64,000 nt of DNA from Tetrahymena thermophila SB210 (GCF_000189635.1 NW_002476484.1:496001-560000); one strand, 5' to 3'. Counted from the stretch's first letter, positions 1 through 13,534 are shown. A program made the numbers and translations. Notes: generated from the letters alone by a model not told the origin.

Positions 1-1272
1 TGCTAGTGTGGAAACTTTTGATTTTTAAGGGGAACTCATTAGACCTTACACTTTTTGTGTTTCTGTTAAATCTTTTGCTAACATTAACTTCTAGTCGTCA
101 GTTATGGCTTGATATATCTATGAAGTAAATTAACCTATTTTTTCATTATTTGAATTTGCTTAACTTGAATTTTTGATTGTCAATCCAACAGCTACATAGC
201 AATTTAACTCAAGTTAGTTAATCATTTTCTAGTATCTAGCCCAAAAGAAGATACCAAAATCGAGGTAAGCCTTGACCATAAATCCGAAGAAGAAAGGATC
301 ATTATCATTTAAAACGGTTTAAATATCTTTAGCCTTAGCAATATCAGTAATACTTGAGGGTTTTCCACTCTTTAAATATTAAGAAAATAAAGCTGTAAAG
401 CCTGATGCTTGAATGTAACTCTGCATTTTTTCATTATCTATCTCAACATGGTTAACAGAAGCATCATTAAAGCTATTAGGACCCTTTCCATTGTTTTGTA
501 ATCTTGTGTTATTCTTAAAGTCTCCTTAAAAATTGTTATTAGGACTTTCACCTAAGTAAAATTCTTTATCTTTGCTTCTCTGAGTTTGGCTTGCGAATAT
601 ACTAAATGTAGGATCTCTTCTGTATTTGAATTCGCTTTCATTTGTCTAATCTAATCCAAAGATATCCTCATATTCTTCTAAATGTACTTTTTTGTTCAAA
701 GCAAGAATGGAGCCAGAGTTTTCAGCATCGACTATAATTAAAAGATGTTTATTGGTATAATTGGGAACTCTACGCCAGCGTTTAATGATATTCTTAAAGT
801 CGTAGAAAACAGCAGTGTTTTCTGTCTAATTGATGACTAGCTACTAAGCCTCAGTAAGTTGTCCAGTAAAATAGAGGATGAATCCATTGGTGTTTGAATT
901 ACTAAATAAATCATTTAGATAGTCATCGAATGACTTTTTCTGCAATTAAAAGTTAATTTTAACTACATTGCTTTTGGAGTAGTTGTAATCATACTCTTTA
1001 AAGGCTTCTTCAATCAATTACAGATTAGCAGATGAAGTAGCTTTTAGTTTTTTTCTCTTTTCTTACAAATCTTTATTTAATACTGAACTCTAATCTTTTT
1101 CGACACCACCACTTTCAAGAGTATCGCAAGCAACTAGAAGGTAGTCAATTGTCTTTATGCGTCTATTTTCACCTAAAGGGAAAAATAAAGATCTCTACCT
1201 TCTTAAATTGATATCATCATCCTAAACCTTGTGTGTGGGGTTAATGATTCCTTTTGATTGTTACAGTCCCAT
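1..1272 (-). CDS. Putative N-myristoylated, degenerate caspase-like protein (3' end outside window)
   Basis: The frame runs from the ATG at 1272 to the window edge, 424 codons with no TGA. The start is supported by its product: MGLQQSKG fits the N-myristoylation pattern (Gly2, Ser6, Lys7), which predicts membrane anchoring after Met removal. Residues 131-138 (FILYFTGQ) and 177-188 (LLIIVDAENSGS) resemble the two catalytic blocks of the caspase/metacaspase fold (YFSGHG and DxCHSG), spaced about as in that fold. The catalytic His is replaced by Gln138 and the Cys by Glu184, so I infer a non-peptidase pseudo-enzyme. The rest is polar and Asn/Gln-rich, with a further hydrophobic patch around residues 345-360 (FFFGFMVKAYLDFGIFFW). 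The frame is also open just upstream of the ATG, so an extra 5' exon cannot be excluded, but the myristoylation motif argues against it. Family assignment rests on two short motifs. Confidence 0.75.
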
Positions 1273-2160
1273 GTTTTTATTTACCTTATTTTGAATGAAA
1301 GAAAATATATCTACCTACTAAACAGAATAATAAAAAATTAATTAATTAATTATCAATTTTTTTCTGATTTCTTTTCTGTTTTTATATAGATAATTAAGCT
1401 ATATTGCATGAAATATAAATATCTATTTGCTAACAATCAAAATAATAAAAATAAAAAACAAACAAGCAAATTTTACAATCTTAAAATTAGTAGATTAATC
1501 CAAAATTATATTTTTTTCAAGGTAAAATTTTTGAAATTATAAATCAATCAATTATTTATTTATTTATCATTCTTTATCGACCTATAAATCATATTTGTTT
1601 TTCTAGCTTTTCTGTAAGATATTTGAGAATTTTATATAATAATTTATTCTTCTTGAATATTTTATTTATTCCATAAAATAATTTTGAAATAATTCCATAA
1701 CTAGAAGTTTTTTGATATTTTAAATAATATTTTTGCTACAAAATAAAAAATAAATAATAACAGTAGCTTACTTGCCTAAAATAGCTAAATAAGTTAAGCG
1801 GATGAGATTATATATTGTATGAATAATATATTGATTTTACATAAAATATCCAATGAAGATCTGATATAAATTCACTGATCAAGTAATTAAATTAATAATT
1901 TGTTTGATTAAATGAAATAAATAAATAAAGGATACTGAATTAAAAGGAACAATTAATTAATAATATTAATGCGTAAGCACTGAAAATAAATAAATATTTT
2001 TTTTGATGGCTCAAAAATATTTGAAGGATTTATTATATTATTAATATTATAATCCAGATTTTCTAAAAAATAGAGGTCAAAATATTTATTTATAAAAAAG
2101 CCTTATTTCCTTAGCTTACAATCTTCCTAATAATTTAAAAAAATAACTTAACTAATACTA
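1273..2160. other. AT-rich intergenic tract
   Basis: Presumed 5' flank of the caspase-like gene. It contains poly-A/T and TAAT runs. I see no credible coding frame, tRNA-like fold or conserved motif. Confidence 0.6.
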
Positions 2161-3043
2161 AAGTAAACTTCTATATTACTATATTTTAAATGCTAGTACT
2201 AAATATTTTACGTTTTTTTAATTTGATTACATAAAATTTAATATTGCTAGTACTTACTAATACTTGGAGTTTATTTTGCAAATATTTTGATAATCTTTTT
2301 TTTATTTTTGTTACTTGATCATTTTGAAATGCAAAATGTAAATTATTGAATGAAGGAATTTTTCTTTTAAAAACAAAGTAAGACCATTTTATATATAATT
2401 TTTATTAATTAAGTTAACTTATATATTACAGTATATTAAATGCTATAACTAAATATTTTACGTTTTTTTAATTTAACTACATAAAATTTAATATTGCTTG
2501 AACTAATACTTGGAGTTTATTTTGTAAATATTTTTATTTTTTTTGTTATTGATCATTTTGAAATGCAAAAGATAAATTATTGAATGAATGAATTTTTCTT
2601 TTAAAAACAAAGTAAGACCATTTTATATATAATTTTTATTAATTAAGTTAACTTATATATTACAGTAAATTAAATGCTAGAACTAGAGCTGTACCGATCC
2701 GCCGGATCTGTACTTTTTACATTAAAAAGATATATTATTGAATGAATGAATTTTTCTTTTAAAAACAGAGTAAGACCATTATATATATAATTTTTATTAA
2801 TTAAGTTAACTTATATATTACAGTAAATTAAATGCTAAGACTAAATATTTTACGTTTTTTTAATTTAACTACATAAAATTTAATATTGCTTGAACTAATA
2901 CTTGGAGTTTATTTTGTAAATATTTTGATAATGTTTTTATTTTTTATTTTTATTTGGTCAATTTAAAATACAAAAATAAATTATTGAATATTCTTTTGAA
3001 AACAAAGTAAGACCTTTTTTATATTATTTTTATTAATTAAATT
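2161..3043. repeat. Four diverged direct repeats of about 240 bp
   Basis: Copies begin near 2161, 2411, 2645 and 2803. Shared landmarks are an ACTTATATATTACAGTA-type block, ATTTTACGTTTTTTTAATTT, ATTGCTTGAACTAATACTTGG and a TTATTGAATGAATGAATTTT block. The third copy lacks about 150 bp of its middle and has a GC-rich palindrome there. The repeats end against the 3' end of the minus-strand B-box gene. No coding potential is seen. Confidence 0.85.
2691..2713. repeat. GC-rich palindrome inside the third repeat copy
   Basis: The core is GATCC, GCC, GGATC (2696-2708), flanked by GTAC at 2691-2694 and at 2710-2713. It is far more GC-rich than the surroundings and sits exactly where the repeat copy loses its middle. 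See findings. Confidence 0.85.
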
Positions 3044-4552
3044 TCAGAAAATAAGTATTTTTTTCTTTATTGGAGACTTTTTATAAATGTCTAACAATTT
3101 TTTCTTTTCTGAATATTTCAAATCCTCATTTTTGTATTGCTCTTATTACAGATTTTTTAAATTTTCCACCTTTTCTGAATAATTTATTTTCGCCTTCTCT
3201 AATTCCATTGAACACTCTTCTTTTTTTTATTCAATTTCCTACAAGTTTATCTAAAGTTGCTGAATATCTTTAGAATATATATCAGAATATTCATCTTATT
3301 TCTATTATAGCAATAATTTTTATTTCTCTAAAAAGATATATTTTTATTTTTAGGCTAAGTCTATTTCTGTTTGCATTTCTTTTGCTTCTATGCTGTTTTC
3401 TTCAATCAAAAAACTTTTTTCAGCTCGATCATCTTTAAATTAAATATCTTAGTTTGATTTATTATTTTATTCATAGTTTATCAAAGTAAGAGCTATATCT
3501 TCATCTTATTGCTATTTTTATTGATCTATAATTAGAATACCATTTTAATTAGTGTTTAAAGGCTCTTCACATAAAAATTCTTGTGAGCTTATACCATCTA
3601 ATAATTTAATTCTCTGTTCTTCAAAGAACTTTATTTGTATCTGTTTTTCGTTTAAATTTTGAATTTTATGAAGGAATTATCTCTTTGATTCGACATTAAA
3701 CTTCTTTTTTTATTCTAGTTTATAAAAGAAGATCTTCTCTTATTCTTAGAGAGTAAAAAATTTATCTTACAAGGTTTTTAGCTGATTCTATGCTTCTAAC
3801 TTATCTTCTTCAGCTGCCTTTAATCGATCAAGTAAATTATTCTGACTTACTTCTATATTTTTTATTACATTCCTTTACTATTCTTCTTCTTAAACAACTT
3901 GTTCTAAATTTAAATGCCTATATATTATATCCTTAGTTTCTTTTACATTTTTTTCTACTTCAACAGATTTAATTGCAAATATATTTTAAAAATCAGTTAA
4001 AAGTGAGTTCAAGCATTCCACCTATGACTTCGATACTTTACTAAATAGCGAATCATAATCGATTTAAACTTCTTCTATTTTCTATCCCTTATACTACCTT
4101 ATAAGAGTGCTAATGGTTAAAGAAAGTTTCTAACTACTTTTTTAGCTTTAAAGATTTGCTTGAAGACTCTACAATTATTAAATTATTTATGTAGAATATG
4201 TCTCTTTTAATTACTTTTTAAAAGATTTGTACATCTCATTTACTTTTTTTCTAAAATTTTTAGCTTAATAATTCAATTCAGTAATTATTGACTCAAATTT
4301 TTTGTCATGAGTAGAACAAGTTAACTATGAATTCTCTTAACATTTGGAAATAAACTATTCAATCTTGATACATTCCTAAAAATGACTACTGTGATTTATA
4401 AAGCAGTCAGCACATAAAGTACATTTATTTTTGCTATTTAATTAGCACTACTCATTTATACATATTCTTAGTATTGGCTAATTATCATGTCCTTACTCCT
4501 GACATATTTATTACTTTATTTTTTATAATTACTCACTAAATAAAGAACTCAT
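3044..4552 (-). CDS. B-box-like zinc-finger and coiled-coil protein
   Basis: 502 residues in a single exon from the ATG at 4552 to TGA at 3044-3046, read with TAA/TAG as Gln. Residues 17-57 hold an ordered set of potential zinc ligands: C17, H22, C31, C36, C44, C47, C50, H54 and H57. This is the B-box-type arrangement common in ciliates. The remainder is almost entirely charged and Gln-rich coiled coil, interrupted around residues 270-310. The layout (B-box then long coil, no RING finger) recurs in two other genes of this window. In animals B-box/coiled-coil modules mediate assembly of protein complexes. The function here is unknown. No membrane segment or signal peptide is visible. The gene could belong to a large lineage-specific family. 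Confidence 0.85.
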
Positions 4553-5859
4553 TATTATTCTAATGAAAATACAAACCAACCAAAAAAATAAATTTTAATT
4601 GATTATTAACCTTTAAAAAAATTAATGAATGAACAATGATAATCATAAAAAATTATTAGATTAAGTAAATATCTTATAATATTAAAATACTAAAAAATTA
4701 AATGTTCTATTTTGATTAAAATTAAAATTTTGTTTATTAATAAAATTTGCTTTGATACAATTAATACTAAATAGATCAAATTTAGTGTAATTTAGACTCA
4801 AAGCAAAAGTATCAAAGAAAGCAAACATAATTAGAAAATATTTTATAGGTACAATTATTACAAAATTAAAATACTTTCCAATTCAAATTTTGTAATATAA
4901 TCTAATTTAATAGATTTAAAAAATTTAATTATTCATTTAAATCACTTAGATAGTTTTATATTAGTATTATTTAATATGTTTTACTTATTTATTAAAACAA
5001 AAATATAATTTATTGATTAATAATGATTGACGTTTATTAATCCATTTCTATTATAAATAAAATTCGAATTCTTTTATTTATTATTTATTACATTTTATAA
5101 TTAGATGAATAAATTTAATTATATTTGAGCTGTATATATCCTAAATTATTTATTTATTTTAATGGATAAAGTTTAAGGTTTTTGTATTTTAAGAAAAGAC
5201 AAAGCAGAAGTTATTTTTTGTAAAATCAAAGTTGACATTAAACTTGAATTACAAGGTTTTGCTAAAATTTATCTTATTAAACTTTTCTTATTTAAATAAA
5301 ATATTTAATATTTTTTAAGATCATTATTGAATTAGAAATTAGCAAAACTTATTTATTACCCATTTTATTTTTATTAATTAGTGTTTGAATATTTAGCTTA
5401 TTTTATTTAGCATACTGATAGACAGACCAATAAATAAAGTTAAAAGTAGAACTTGAAAATCAATTCTAGTTTTATTATTACTTTTTATCATAAAATAAGA
5501 AAAATAACAAAAGCTTAATCAAATATTTTTATTTTTTATCAATATTCTAAATATAATAAACAGTTTTTTTTTTGAGAAAAAAATAGAAACTTTTAGGTGT
5601 AATAAGAAATATTAGAACATTCAACAAAATTAAAAAAAATAAAAAGTAAATAGCAAAAAAATGATTTAAGATCTTTTGATAAATAACTTTATAAACTCCA
5701 AAATTAAATTTGTGTTTGGAAATAGTAAATATTCAATATGATAGATTTATTTTAATTTTATAAATCTTTTAATTATTAATTAAAGTAAATTACATTTCAA
5801 GACAATAATAATTTTTTAACTTATCTTTATTCTATATGCCGTCAATCCTCATTAATTCT

Positions 5860-5878
5860 CACCAACCCACCCAAACCC
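5860..5878 (-). other. G-rich tract on the minus strand (potential G-quadruplex)
   Basis: C runs at 5862-5863, 5866-5868, 5870-5872 and 5876-5878 give GGG-TTT-GGG-T-GGG-TT-GG on the minus strand. This is isolated in DNA with almost no G or C runs. The folded structure is inferred from sequence only. Confidence 0.5.
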
Positions 5879-7207
5879 TTATAGTACTATATTGTTATGA
5901 TAAATATTCAGAAAATATGATGAAAATGTATGCTGGTGATAATTAATTTATTAGGATTTATGGTAATTGAATTTTAAAAATTTTTAAACATCAAAATGGT
6001 TTATCCATAATATACCTCATATTTAAAATTAAATCTCAAGATAGAATATTATCTGAAACTACTTTTATAACATTCCTTGATAATTTCCTACTACGGCTAT
6101 TTATTTTATATAAAATAAAATATAAATATGTTTAATTAAAATTTACAATTATAACGGACAACTTGGAAGATATTTAGAATTAAAAAAAGACTATTATAGA
6201 CTTAGAAATTCAATTAATAAAGAAGGCTTCAAACTATTAACTTAATTATAATAAATAATTTTGTTGCCCTTAACCAAAGGAGATTTAAATTAAAGTTAAA
6301 TATTAAAAAATTTTAAATAAGATTTAATAATACGATAAAACACATTTTTATTTAGTTGCTTCTGACTTTAAAAAAAAGACTAATTTAAGACTAAATATTT
6401 ACAGGTTATTTAATGTTAGTTTTATTTAAGCTATTAAATCATTGAGAAAAGATGATAATAAGCTCATAAATTTTAGATAGTAAACAATAATTAATTTTTA
6501 ATATTGTGTTTTTTATTTGAAATATTAATTTTAACTGATTTTATTTTATTTCGTTAGAGATTTGGAATTATTAAAACTCAAAATTTAATTAGTTAAATAA
6601 AGATGACAAGATGTATAAAAAGGATTAAAAATATTTGTGTTTAATTTACATTTATTTAAAAGGATAATTGTATAATTAAATTTAAAAATTAATTTTTTAA
6701 AGGTTCTATTTTTAAAAAAACTTGTTAAAAGACAGATTTAACTCTCAACCAAGAATCAAGGACATAAATTAGTAAGCAGACTTCTAAATAATCAAAAGAA
6801 ATATAACTTAAAAATTTATACTAATTTTATGATTTGGCCTTGGATTCTTGTGATTAATCTATAAGAATGACCATCTTGAATAGAAAAAATAATTTTAATT
6901 TAGCTTATATCAGATTTTAAAATCTTTTAAATTTTTTATTCGAATTTATAACAGTAGACTTCCATTAAAAAAAGTTATTGATACAATTAGCATGAAATCT
7001 ATTATCTTCATTTAATAATTGTTCAGAATTTATCAAAATCATAATGATAGCTAGCTAATCAGTTAATTAATAGAGTTAGCTTTTGCTTACATATTTTAAT
7101 TATAAAATATGAAAAAATAAATTTTTTCTTTAGATTAAATTATAGAGTGAATGGAAAAATCAAAAACAGTAAAATAAAAATTAATAAAATATTCAAAAAA
7201 TATTATT

Positions 7208-7235
7208 ATTTATTTATTTATTTATTTATTTATTG
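7208..7235. repeat. TTTA microsatellite
   Basis: About seven consecutive TTTA units. Confidence 0.9.
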
Positions 7236-9876
7236 GTTTCCAAATATTTAAATATTTAGTTCAATTTATTTAGGATATTTATTTTTAAATAAAAAAAGTT
7301 ATTAAATATATATAGATTTTCAAATCAATATTAATTATTTCGTACATAGATAAATTATCTTTCCTTGTTTATATAGATAAGGATAGTGATAATTTATTAA
7401 TGATAGGAAAAAATTAAATATTAGATATTATAATATATACATAATTAAAGATTAAATTTGCCTAGTTAAATAAAATTAATAATTTAAAATAATTAAATTA
7501 TGTTGATTTTTTACAATTAATTCATTTTTAAAATAATCAAATTAAAAAATAAAATTATGAGCTTACTTTTTTATTCAAGGGTTATTTGCACTTTAAAAAT
7601 GTAAAAAAGAAAGCCAGTAAAAATGTTTTCATTTTTTATAATTAGCTAACAAAAGCGATTCAAGCTTTTACAGATTTTTTATGAAATCGAAAAAAATTTA
7701 GATTTTAATCACAAATCAATATTTCTATAAAGTTTCTTAGATAATAAAATTTTGAAATAAGCTAGTTGATCTATTAAAATTATAATTTCATTTTTTAATT
7801 AGTATCAACTCCTAATTAAAATCAGAAATTTATTTATTTATTTACAAATTTAATTATACAACTATTTCACTAAAATCTTAAAGCGAATCAAATAATTATG
7901 CAAAAAAAGCATGTATGTATGACAAATATTTTCATAAAATAAGATATTTAAGTTAATGGCTTAAAATTTAGAACTTATAAATTCTTAATTAATTTTGAAT
8001 TAATCTAAAATTAATAATGACACTCATTTATTTATATTAATAATTTTGGTGAATCTTTCTGTCTAATTTACAAATTTTGCTCAATTTATATTTCTTTTGG
8101 CTGAAGGTTTTCTATTACCTTTTTTGATAGGTATAATTATTGATTGATATTAAACAAAAATAAATTAGTTTGTTAAGTTAGTCTACAAGCTAATCTTTTT
8201 TTTTCTATTTTTTTAATATATTTCTAATTATTTTAAATAAATTTAACTATCTTTCTCTCATTTTTTTTGTTATTTTCCCAAATGATTTATAATTGGAATA
8301 GATAGAATTTCGGTAAATAAAGAAATTTACTTTGATAAAAAACTGATTAAGTGATATTTTGTATTTAAAGTGCTCATGAAACATAATATTTTTAGATATT
8401 ATAGAATCGAAATGAAATGTAAATAAAATAAATTCTCAATAACAAATATTTTATGAAGAAATCGATTTTTCAAATGAAAAATGAATTAAAAATTGTAGTA
8501 ATGTTGAGAATTAATATGATAATAATTAAAAGCATAATTTTGTTGCAAAATAGTGTATTTGTTTGTGGAGAATTAAAGCTATAATGTTTTTAAAATTACA
8601 ATTTATTAATTAGTTATTACAGATGAGTGTAAAATATTAATGAATATTGGATTACATTAATATTTTGAAGATGAAATAATAATTAAAGAAAATTGAATGT
8701 TAATGAGATAACTACTGAATTAATTTTAAAGGTTACTAATTTTCTCTTTGCTTAAACCTAAAAAAATTTAATTTTTTATGGAGATAATGTTGGTGATATT
8801 TCTACATAAGATATTTAACCTTTTTAATAAATTATGACTTTAATCGCTGAACGAAAGCACTTTAACCATATAAAAAATAAACAAAATTTCACTTTTAAAA
8901 TTTCATGATTCTAAGTTAATGGCAACTAATAAAATTAATTAAAATTTACAGTGTGCTTGCTTTGATTTGTTTTGTTTGTGATGGGATTCTAATTACTTTT
9001 TTCCCATTCAAAATTAAATTGAAAATGTTTTTTAAGCTTTTCGTAGTTTTGTTATGATTGTTTTGTTACTAAAGCAATATCTGATAAAGCACTGATATAT
9101 TGAAAATTGTAAACAGAATAGTGTATTTACTCTTGAATATTTAAGAGCTAATTTAGATTAGAATTTGCAATTTCTTATTTTATTAATAAATAAATATTGC
9201 TAAAATTATGAATTCGAAAAAACAAAAAAAAGGTTAAAAAAAACTTTTATTTTTAAATTAACAAAATAAATGGAAAAACCAGCATATATTACAGAGTGGT
9301 TCTGGAAGAATTTTATTTAGTATTTGATTTTGAGTGTTGTCTTTACATTAATTAAAATATTAGAATGTACATATGCAAATAAATATATTTGATAACAGTG
9401 AATCTCCTTTCAGTGATTTTATTAGTAAATTTTTTATCTTTGAAATAAAATATGCTTTTTTTGATGCTTTGGTTTGCTAATTAACATTCTTCTAATGAGT
9501 AAATTTTGGAAATTAAAAATCAAAAAAAAAACAAATAGTTAAGAAAAATTCAATATTTAGTAAAAATTAAGGCAAATAGTAAGTAGTAAGTAGCAGTATT
9601 AAAAAAATTTACTTTATAAAATAAGCAATTTTTAGAGCTTGTGATCCAAAAATCAAAAGATAGAACCATTCATTCAACAAGCTTTAGTGATATTAATCAA
9701 GGAGGAAGCGCTTTTTAATTATTAAAGACTTAACTAAAAGGCATAAATATATTCAGAATATTAGTTTCTTATAAATTTGATATCATATATCCATATAGGA
9801 TATCTGCAAATACAGTCAATCAACACTGCTAATTACTCAACGAATGAATAGATATACATTAAATTTCAAAAATTAA

Positions 9877-12800
9877 ATGCTCGAGCAGCTATATCAAAAG
9901 AGAGAAATACCGCCTCTTTTAAGTTGGACTAAAGTAATGGCTGCTACAGTGATATTGATAGGTGTAGTTTCTATTATATTTACTGTAAAAGCAGGCGTTA
10001 ATACTCCAAAGCCTTACATTTCTAACTTGCTTTTAGTAGGATCAGGCGTCATTACAATAACTGTTTTACATATAAAAAAAAAATATTTCAATCTTATCCA
10101 CACAGTCAACTGCACATTCTATATGTCAACCATTATTTGGACTTATATAGATCAGGATTTTTATCACGATCCTTCATCTAATTTCTTGAACGGGTATATT
10201 CAAGGTTTAGCGACATACGTTTATATAACTGGTACTAAATTTCTACCAAAATTATTTTTAATAACTTTGCTCTTTGTCAACATGGCTTTTTGCAATGGTC
10301 TAAATAGCTTCCTTTCACAATTTTTATAGGTGACTCCTCTTTGGCTCATCTTTATTTACAAAGTTTATGTTGATGAAAAAACAAATAGAAGATTATTTTT
10401 AAGCTAATAATAAGAGCACGTATATAAATATATAATTTAAAATGTACTACCGAATGGTCTTTATATAGTTAAATTTGATAAAAAAGTTGAAAGAATTGAA
10501 TTAAATTCGTCTAATCAAAAACCAAAGCTATTAAGTTATGTCAAAAATAACGATGATATGAAACATCTAATGAAAAATACTATCTTAGCAAGCGATGATG
10601 CAAAACTTCAAAATTTAATGAAAAGCAATGCAATTACTTGGGCTGATACACTTGAAGGTCATTTAAGGAGGAAAATTAGTTAAGCTTTGGAGTGGGGAGA
10701 AAAGCGTTTTATTAAACTCAAAGATAAAAATGTAATTAGAAGCAAGTAAGGAACTAGTTCGAATGACAGTGATAACGGATAGTGTTCTATCATCAATAAC
10801 AGCAACATTAATTTTGAGAATGGAAGATCTTTAACAAAAAACACAATTAACAATTCAGATTAAGACATTCAAAATAACAGGAACACATAGAGTACATACA
10901 ACTTTCAATAGTAATTTTAAAAAAAAAAGCTATAAGAATCATAAAACAATCAAATTATTAGTCTTAAGGGTTAAAATGGTAATGGTAATCTAAGTCCCTT
11001 AAATGATTTGAAAAATCTACGCAGTAAATTAAAATAATATACATAACCTTCGAATAATAATTTAGATTAATAAGAACACAATTCTATGGTTGGGTTAAAA
11101 TATCAATAGACAACACCGGTGTAAAATAAGCAAAATAAAACACCTGTTAATTAATATTCCTAATAATTAATAAGCGTTCAAGAGGTTGCATCTAATCTTT
11201 TATATAATTCATAAAATTTATTAAGCTTACAAAATTAAGTAGGTTAGCCTAAAAAATCAATAAAAGAAAAACTTCCAAATAATAACTTATTAAAATCTGG
11301 TTTAACTTAGCGCAACGTAGCGGCTGCTGCAAGTTAAGCTGTGTTAGATAAAAAAGTAACCTTAAATGAAGAAAATTAAAACACAATTACAGATTTAGTT
11401 GAATATTTCAGTGCAGTCTATAAAAAGAATGATGACACTTAATATAAACTTAACCTCCGCTTAAGTACATTCTACTTGAATGAAATTTATGGTGTTATTT
11501 CTGTTGAAGATGAATCTTACAAGGAAAAGTTTGTATCAAAAGAGCGCGCATATTTTAATTTACAAGAGATTTTTATGAGAGCAATAAAGGATATGAATAA
11601 TTTAACTGTTAGCCACCTCTATAAACTAATGAGGCAATAAAACCTAGCAAGTTAAACAGTAGAGCTTGAAATAAAAAATAATTCAGAAAACTTGTATTAA
11701 TTTTTAAAATTAAAAAATAAGCTTGACAACTACAATAGTGCTCTTCAGATCTTGAGTAGTCGCTTTCCCTAAAAAATTCAACTTAATGAATGTACTGAGT
11801 TCAGCTTATAAAAAGAGCTAAAGCCATTTTTCGACATCTGTTTAGCGAAAGCAAAATTAAGCAAAATTAAACTTTTATTCGATTACAGTCCTGCCATCCT
11901 TTAAAATGATTATCTATTTACTCATAAATAGTTTTTCAATCATTTAATTTTTAATATTATCTTTAATGCAATAGAAAATACTCCACCAAAGGGAATAATA
12001 GCTGTTCGCATAGATTTAAATTAAGAAAAAACGTAGGTGAAATTTAAAATATTTAACACTACAGTTCAAAATATTGATGCTTAATATTTGTATAACTATC
12101 ATGACCCAATAACGATAACAACTCTTATGAACGATATTAAACATATTGATAGACCTCAATTGGGTCTTCGCTTTGCCCACAGAATACTCTAAAAACTAGG
12201 TCCATCATCAAAAATAGAATATACCTAGAAAGAAAACAACAATTTATAAGATTCTTTTAATATAGAAAATATATGTGGCTATCTAGAATCAGAAAACTCA
12301 GCTTACAAATTCTCACCTCGTTCTTCAGTCAACACAGTCTTCTAAACATTTTATTTATACAAAGATATGCAAACAGTTTTACAGCCAAATATTTAAGCTA
12401 ATATGCCAAATTAATCAATGCTAATACAAAAAAGTGTGGTAAGTGACTCAACCGACCTTCTAAAATAGAGATTTATCCTTTAAAATTAGCTTCAAAAAAA
12501 TACACCATACATAGCAGAAACTAAATCTAATATTAAGAATGAGCCATAAAGGAATTCAAGTCTTCAAATTGACAAATTAACGCCTTAATAATTAAATATT
12601 ACTTAGCTGATAAACGATAATTAGGCTTCTTTAGGACTTCAAGTAATTAACAAATCAAATTCTGTTGGTCCAATCAACTATAACAATAGTTCTTCCTGTA
12701 TGGTTATGGATGAATCTAATGACTCATTTAAATTGTGGATTAAAAATAAACAAATAGAGGATTGTAACAAATCAATACCAAAGCTTTATAGTCTAAAATA

Positions 12801-12885
12801 AAATCTAGTAAATGCATCAAAAGACTAAAGCTAAATTTAAAGTGAACATTTTTCTTCTATTACTACAAGCAAAATAAAAGTCTGA
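9877..12885 (+). CDS. Multi-pass membrane protein with degenerate histidine-kinase-like ATPase region
   Basis: 1002 residues, one exon. An in-frame TGA lies 33 nt before the ATG, which fixes the start. The first about 185 residues contain roughly six hydrophobic segments (about 15-37, 45-63, 70-90, 107-127, 128-150, 151-168). A long Asn/Gln-rich linker follows (about 240-500). Residues 505-800 resemble a sensor kinase: a helical stretch with His579 in SHLYKLMRQ, an N-box-like block near 688-705 (FNHLIFNIIFNAIENTPP), a glycine-poor G1 region (FKIFNTT), and a G2-like LGLRFAHRIL near 762-771. No receiver domain follows. The missing G1 glycines suggest weakened or lost ATP hydrolysis. Ciliates have many such membrane histidine-kinase-like proteins. 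Relation to the family is moderately sure, and kinase activity is doubtful. Confidence 0.8.
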
Positions 12886-13534
12886 ATAAAAATTATTAAC
12901 TTTTTCAATTAATTAAATATAAATAATTAACATAAATTTTCCTAATGTATTTAAATAATTTACATTTTTCTACTTGATTATAATTCAAATATAATATTTT
13001 ATAAAATAAATTACTAACATATCTAACATTAAAATAATATTTTTAGATCTAAAATATATCTAAAAGTTTAAATATATGTATTAATGTAAAACAAACTTAT
13101 AAAACTTCAATTTTAATATTAAAAAAGTTAATTTCGCCTAAAAATTCATTAAAATAAAATATTTTATTTTGTTACAAAATTTTTAATTTATAACAATTTT
13201 TAACTAAATTAATTTAGCTGTTGCTGTTAAAAGGCAATAAACTATCTTTTTATTAAATAAAAATCATATATTTAAAAACATACTTTTTTATTAGTTTGGA
13301 TTTCTAATAAATTCAAAAAATAAATTAAGAAAAAATTTTGTCATAAATATTTTCCAAAATCTTAAATAAAATTATTAAAAACTTACACATGTCTTTAATA
13401 TAGCTAAATGGCTAATGTATTTGAACATTATTTATTTAAAAATAAATAATTATATAATAGGATTTGATTAATAATATTAAAATTTTAATTTATATTAATC
13501 TTTATGATTTTTCAATTTTATTTTTTAAAATAAA
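12886..13534. other. AT-rich spacer
   Basis: Spacer between the kinase-like gene and the first array unit. I see nothing recognisable. Confidence 0.6.

Larger units (their letters stand above)
4553..9876. other. 5.3 kb gene-poor AT-rich region
   Basis: No frame with plausible composition, no recognisable tRNA and no transposase was found on either strand. It contains a C-rich patch (5860-5878), a TTTA microsatellite (about 7208-7235) and many homopolymer and TAAT tracts. It is the longest stretch without a gene here. It could be germline-limited DNA if this is a micronuclear assembly, but nothing in the sequence proves that. Confidence 0.55.

Noticed and set aside
3070..3273. Plus-strand open frame of 67 codons
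   Set aside because: It is antisense to the 3' end of the B-box gene and is low-complexity Phe/Leu/Ile.
4573..4581. AAACCAACC, the core of the Tetrahymena chromosome breakage sequence
   Set aside because: The CTCTTT half of the 15-mer is missing (A-run instead), and no telomere repeat or other site is nearby.
6735..6855. CAAGAATC/GATTCTTG inverted pair about 80 bp apart
   Set aside because: It is imperfect, with a long loop and no other support for an RNA gene.
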